A stretch of DNA of 64,000 bases, taken from NCBI GenBank assembly GCA_016794465.1, contig JAEUKA010000046.1, forward strand, positions 20,516-84,515. The letters run 5' to 3'. Source of the DNA: Myxococcales bacterium. GTDB lineage: Bacteria; Myxococcota_A; Polyangia; Palsa-1104; JAEUJZ01. Shown here piece by piece: positions 62,201-64,000 of this stretch (positions are counted from its first letter, which is position 1; every line of letters begins with the position of its first letter). The notes beneath the pieces are model-generated. The model was given only the letters and a program-made list of their open reading frames with translations, had not been told where the DNA came from and did not search any database. The position numbers and the translations under genes were made by a program.

Positions 62201-62971
62201 CTAGGCCGCCTCCGCGCTGGGGTCTTTGGGCTCGGCCTTGTCCTTGTCTTTGCTGCTCGCCTCGGTCAGCTCTTCGAGAAACTCTTCGATCGTCAGCCGC
62301 AGCTCGATGCTCATCCGCGACAGCCGCGACTGGAAGTAGTTGAACACCAGCAGCGCCACCACCGCGATCCCGATACCCACCGCCGTCGCGATCAGCGCCT
62401 CGGCAATGTACGGACCGACGACCTGGATACCCGCCTGGTTGCTCTCTCCGATCTTGCGGAACGCGCCCATGATGCCGATGACCGTGCCAAACAGCCCCAG
62501 GAACGGCGTCGTCGCGCCAATCGTCCCGAGCACCCACAGCGGCCCCCTCAGTGACAGCACCATCCGCTGGCGTTCCCGCTCGACTGCTGCCCGCAGTGCC
62601 TCCTCGGAGCCGCGTCCCAGCCGCTCGAACCCGATCAGCATCACGTCGGCCAGCGGGGACTTGCTGCGCTGACACGCCGCCCGCGCATCCGCCACCGCCC
62701 CACGATACAGCGCCCGGCGTACTTGCTCGGCCAGCCGGCGGGAAGTCTCCGCCAGGTTCCACAGGGACAGCGTCCGCTCGATCGCCACCGTCACCGCCGC
62801 CAGCGAACACAGGATCATCGAGCCCAACGTCAGCAGCGTGATGCGGTCCGCCGCTTTGGCCCAGTCTCGAATCGACTCAAACGAGCCTGGCTTGCTTGCC
62901 CCTACCGACGCCGCCTGCGTCACCGCGTCCGTCAGCGAAGCCCAGTCCATAGAAAGAAGGAGGTGTTGCAT
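62201..62971 (-). CDS. MotA/TolQ/ExbB-family protein of the kinase operon
   Basis: About 256 residues. Three membrane helices: LLTLGSMILCSLAAVTVAIE, PLWVLGTIGATTPFLGLFGTVIGIMG (two stretches), and YIAEALIATAVGIGIAVVAL. The family motif PFLGLFGTVIGIMGAF is complete. The ATG at 62971 is chosen; GTG 62983, TTG 62995 and ATG 62950 are alternatives, as no good ribosome-binding site is present. It is the first gene of the operon and converse to the crotonase gene. Confidence 0.93.
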   Translation of the reverse strand: MQHLLLSMDWASLTDAVTQAASVGASKPGSFESIRDWAKAADRITLLTLGSMILCSLAAVTVAIERTLSLWNLAETSRRLAEQVRRALYRGAVADARAACQRSKSPLADVMLIGFERLGRGSEEALRAAVERERQRMVLSLRGPLWVLGTIGATTPFLGLFGTVIGIMGAFRKIGESNQAGIQVVGPYIAEALIATAVGIGIAVVALLVFNYFQSRLSRMSIELRLTIEEFLEELTEASSKDKDKAEPKDPSAEAA

Positions 62972-63054
62972 CTCTTGGGTCACAAGACGCGACAATCGGC
63001 GCCTAAGGTAACAATTTTAGCCACAGATGCCGGCAGCGGTCACGGCTTTCGCGC

Positions 63055-63060
63055 TATAAA
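63055..63060 (+). promoter_or_regulatory. -10 box of the crotonase gene (possible leaderless start)
   Basis: TATAAA lies 7 bases before the ATG at 63068. Transcription would start near the ATG, leaving no room for a ribosome-binding site. No good -35 box is visible. Confidence 0.45.
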
Positions 63061-63067
63061 CCGTCCC

Positions 63068-63853
63068 ATGTCGGTCATCCTGTCCTTCGAGCTGGCCGGG
63101 AGGCTGGCGCGCCTTACCCTCAGTCGTCCCGAAGCCAAAAACGCCCTGCGCCCGGTCGACTGGCAGCAGCTGGCGGCTCACCTTTCCGAAGTGCAGCAGC
63201 GTCCCGAGGTGCGGGTGGTCCTGCTCAGCGGAGCCGGGGGCGCGTTCTCATCCGGTGGGGACCTCAAGACCATGCCCGAGCGACTGGCCCTGCCGGTGGC
63301 GGCACGGCGGCAGCAGCTTCTGGCCGACAGTCGCGTGATCCAGACCCTGTATGACCTGGACCTGCCCGTGGTCGCCGCGATTCCGGGTGTCTGCATGGGA
63401 GCCGGGCTGTCGCTGGCCCTGGCCGCTGACCTGCGCATCGCCGCCTCGAATGCCGTGCTGGGAGCGGTCTTCCATCGCATCGGACTGTCAGCCGACTTCG
63501 GCCTGTCGTGGCTACTTCCCCAAGCCGTCGGGGCCGCCCAAGCGATGCGCCTGCTCATGACCGCTGCCACTGTGTCAGCTGACGAAGCCCTGGCGCTTGG
63601 CTTGGTCCAGACCGTGGTCGCCCCCACCGAGCTAGAGTCCGCCGCCCAAGCCCTCTGTGAGCAGCTCGCCCAAGGTCCGAAAGTCGCCCAAGCCCTCACC
63701 AAGCGCGCCCTCCATCGCAGTAGCACCGCCGACCTAGCCGCCATGCTCGAGTGGGAAGCCCACAGCCAGAGCCTCCTAGGCAAGACCCCCGACGCCCAAG
63801 AAGGCCTAACCGCCTTCCTATCCAAGCGCCCCCCCCACTTCACCGGAGAATGA
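63068..63853 (+). CDS. Enoyl-CoA hydratase/isomerase (crotonase) family protein
   Basis: 261 residues. The oxyanion hole regions are SGAGGAFSSGGDLKTM and GVCMGAGLSLALAADLRIAA. The active-site helix region reads FHRIGLSADFGLSWLLPQA, with Asp in place of the Gly-Gly or Glu of hydratases, like PaaG-type isomerases. It acts on acyl-CoA thioesters; hydratase or isomerase cannot be decided. It is divergent from the ExbB operon. Confidence 0.92.
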   Translation: MSVILSFELAGRLARLTLSRPEAKNALRPVDWQQLAAHLSEVQQRPEVRVVLLSGAGGAFSSGGDLKTMPERLALPVAARRQQLLADSRVIQTLYDLDLPVVAAIPGVCMGAGLSLALAADLRIAASNAVLGAVFHRIGLSADFGLSWLLPQAVGAAQAMRLLMTAATVSADEALALGLVQTVVAPTELESAAQALCEQLAQGPKVAQALTKRALHRSSTADLAAMLEWEAHSQSLLGKTPDAQEGLTAFLSKRPPHFTGE

Positions 63854-63889
63854 TCCCCCCAACCCCGACTTGCCGAGCCCCAAGCCCGG

Positions 63890-63962
63890 CTTGATGAATG
63901 ACGAGCTTGTCTTGATGAATGACGAGCTTGTCTTGATGAATGACGAGCTTGTCTTGATGAAT
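63890..63962. repeat. 21-bp tandem repeat
   Basis: Three perfect copies (63890-63910, 63911-63931, 63932-63952) of a unit beginning CTTGATGAATGACGAGCTTG, plus a partial fourth. One frame reads MNDELVL over and over from 63894 to a stop at 63968 (24 codons), which I do not take as a gene. The sequence continues past the window. Confidence 0.9.
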
Positions 63963-64000
63963 GCCTAATCCGTCTCGCTCAACGCCTTCTCTGTCTTGAT

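Noticed and set aside
61749..62810. 353-codon version of the ExbD gene
   Set aside because: The first 204 codons are out-of-frame ExbB; the ATG at 62198 gives a normal ExbD.
63894..63968. 24-codon MNDELVL repeat peptide
   Set aside because: No ribosome-binding site, and the frame only reflects a 21-bp unit without stops.

Overview
The window looks like a chromosomal segment of a high-GC Gram-negative bacterium, most probably a member of the Myxococcota (old Deltaproteobacteria) or a close relative. The evidence is indirect: two Ser/Thr protein kinases, a secreted M36 metalloprotease with a MYXO-CTERM-like C-terminal anchor (Cys, hydrophobic stretch, Arg cluster), CotH/lamin-tail lipoproteins, several ExbB/ExbD motors, a histone-H1-like Ala/Lys-rich protein, and Cys-rich C-x5-C-x5-C inserts in surface proteins. 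No rRNA, tRNA, CRISPR array, phage or intact insertion sequence was recognised. ParA/ParB genes are present, which mark a chromosome partition locus.

Layout. 1-7.2 kb: a PAS-rich histidine kinase cut by the left edge, a Ser/Thr kinase, an RsbW-like ATPase and an unusual STAS/zinc-ribbon/PDZ membrane protein (signalling). 7.3-20.6 kb: secreted and surface proteins (CotH/LTD lipoprotein, lipase-like lipoprotein, barrel protein, beta-propeller protein, M36 protease) with a self-standing TetR gene behind an eight-half-site operator array. 20.6-24.3 kb: a TonB/ExbD/ExbD/ExbD/ExbB operon next to a 42-bp palindromic tandem repeat. 24.4-29.0 kb: metallophosphoesterase, a small Arg-rich secreted protein, and an overlapping EndoQ-like/UvrD-like DNA repair pair. 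29.1-38.7 kb: a propeller/AAA-like protein, the histone-like protein, a GT-rich minisatellite, a MacB/Lol-type ABC exporter, YacG, and poorly known genes around a second 42-bp repeat array. 38.7-44.8 kb: a B12/radical SAM enzyme, ParAB and an acyl-CoA ligase. 44.8-50.3 kb: AsmA-like, PASTA and barrel envelope proteins.

50.4-57.8 kb holds the metabolic highlight: an operon Rrf2 regulator - monoheme cytochrome c - Mo-bis-MGD catalytic subunit (Tat-exported) - four-cluster Fe-S subunit - heme-b gamma subunit (lipoprotein) - NarJ/TorD chaperone. By eye the catalytic subunit resembles the periplasmic nitrite oxidoreductase/nitrate reductase-like branch of the type II DMSO reductase family. Two nested symmetric dyads lie upstream of the regulator and upstream of the catalytic subunit.

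57.8-63.0 kb holds the most novel-looking system: a tightly packed operon ExbB - ExbD - membrane-anchored Ser/Thr kinase with a multi-cysteine insert in its N lobe - DUF2135-like effector of unknown function. It suggests a proton-motive-force driven motor coupled to a kinase. The window ends with an enoyl-CoA hydratase family gene and a 21-bp tandem repeat.
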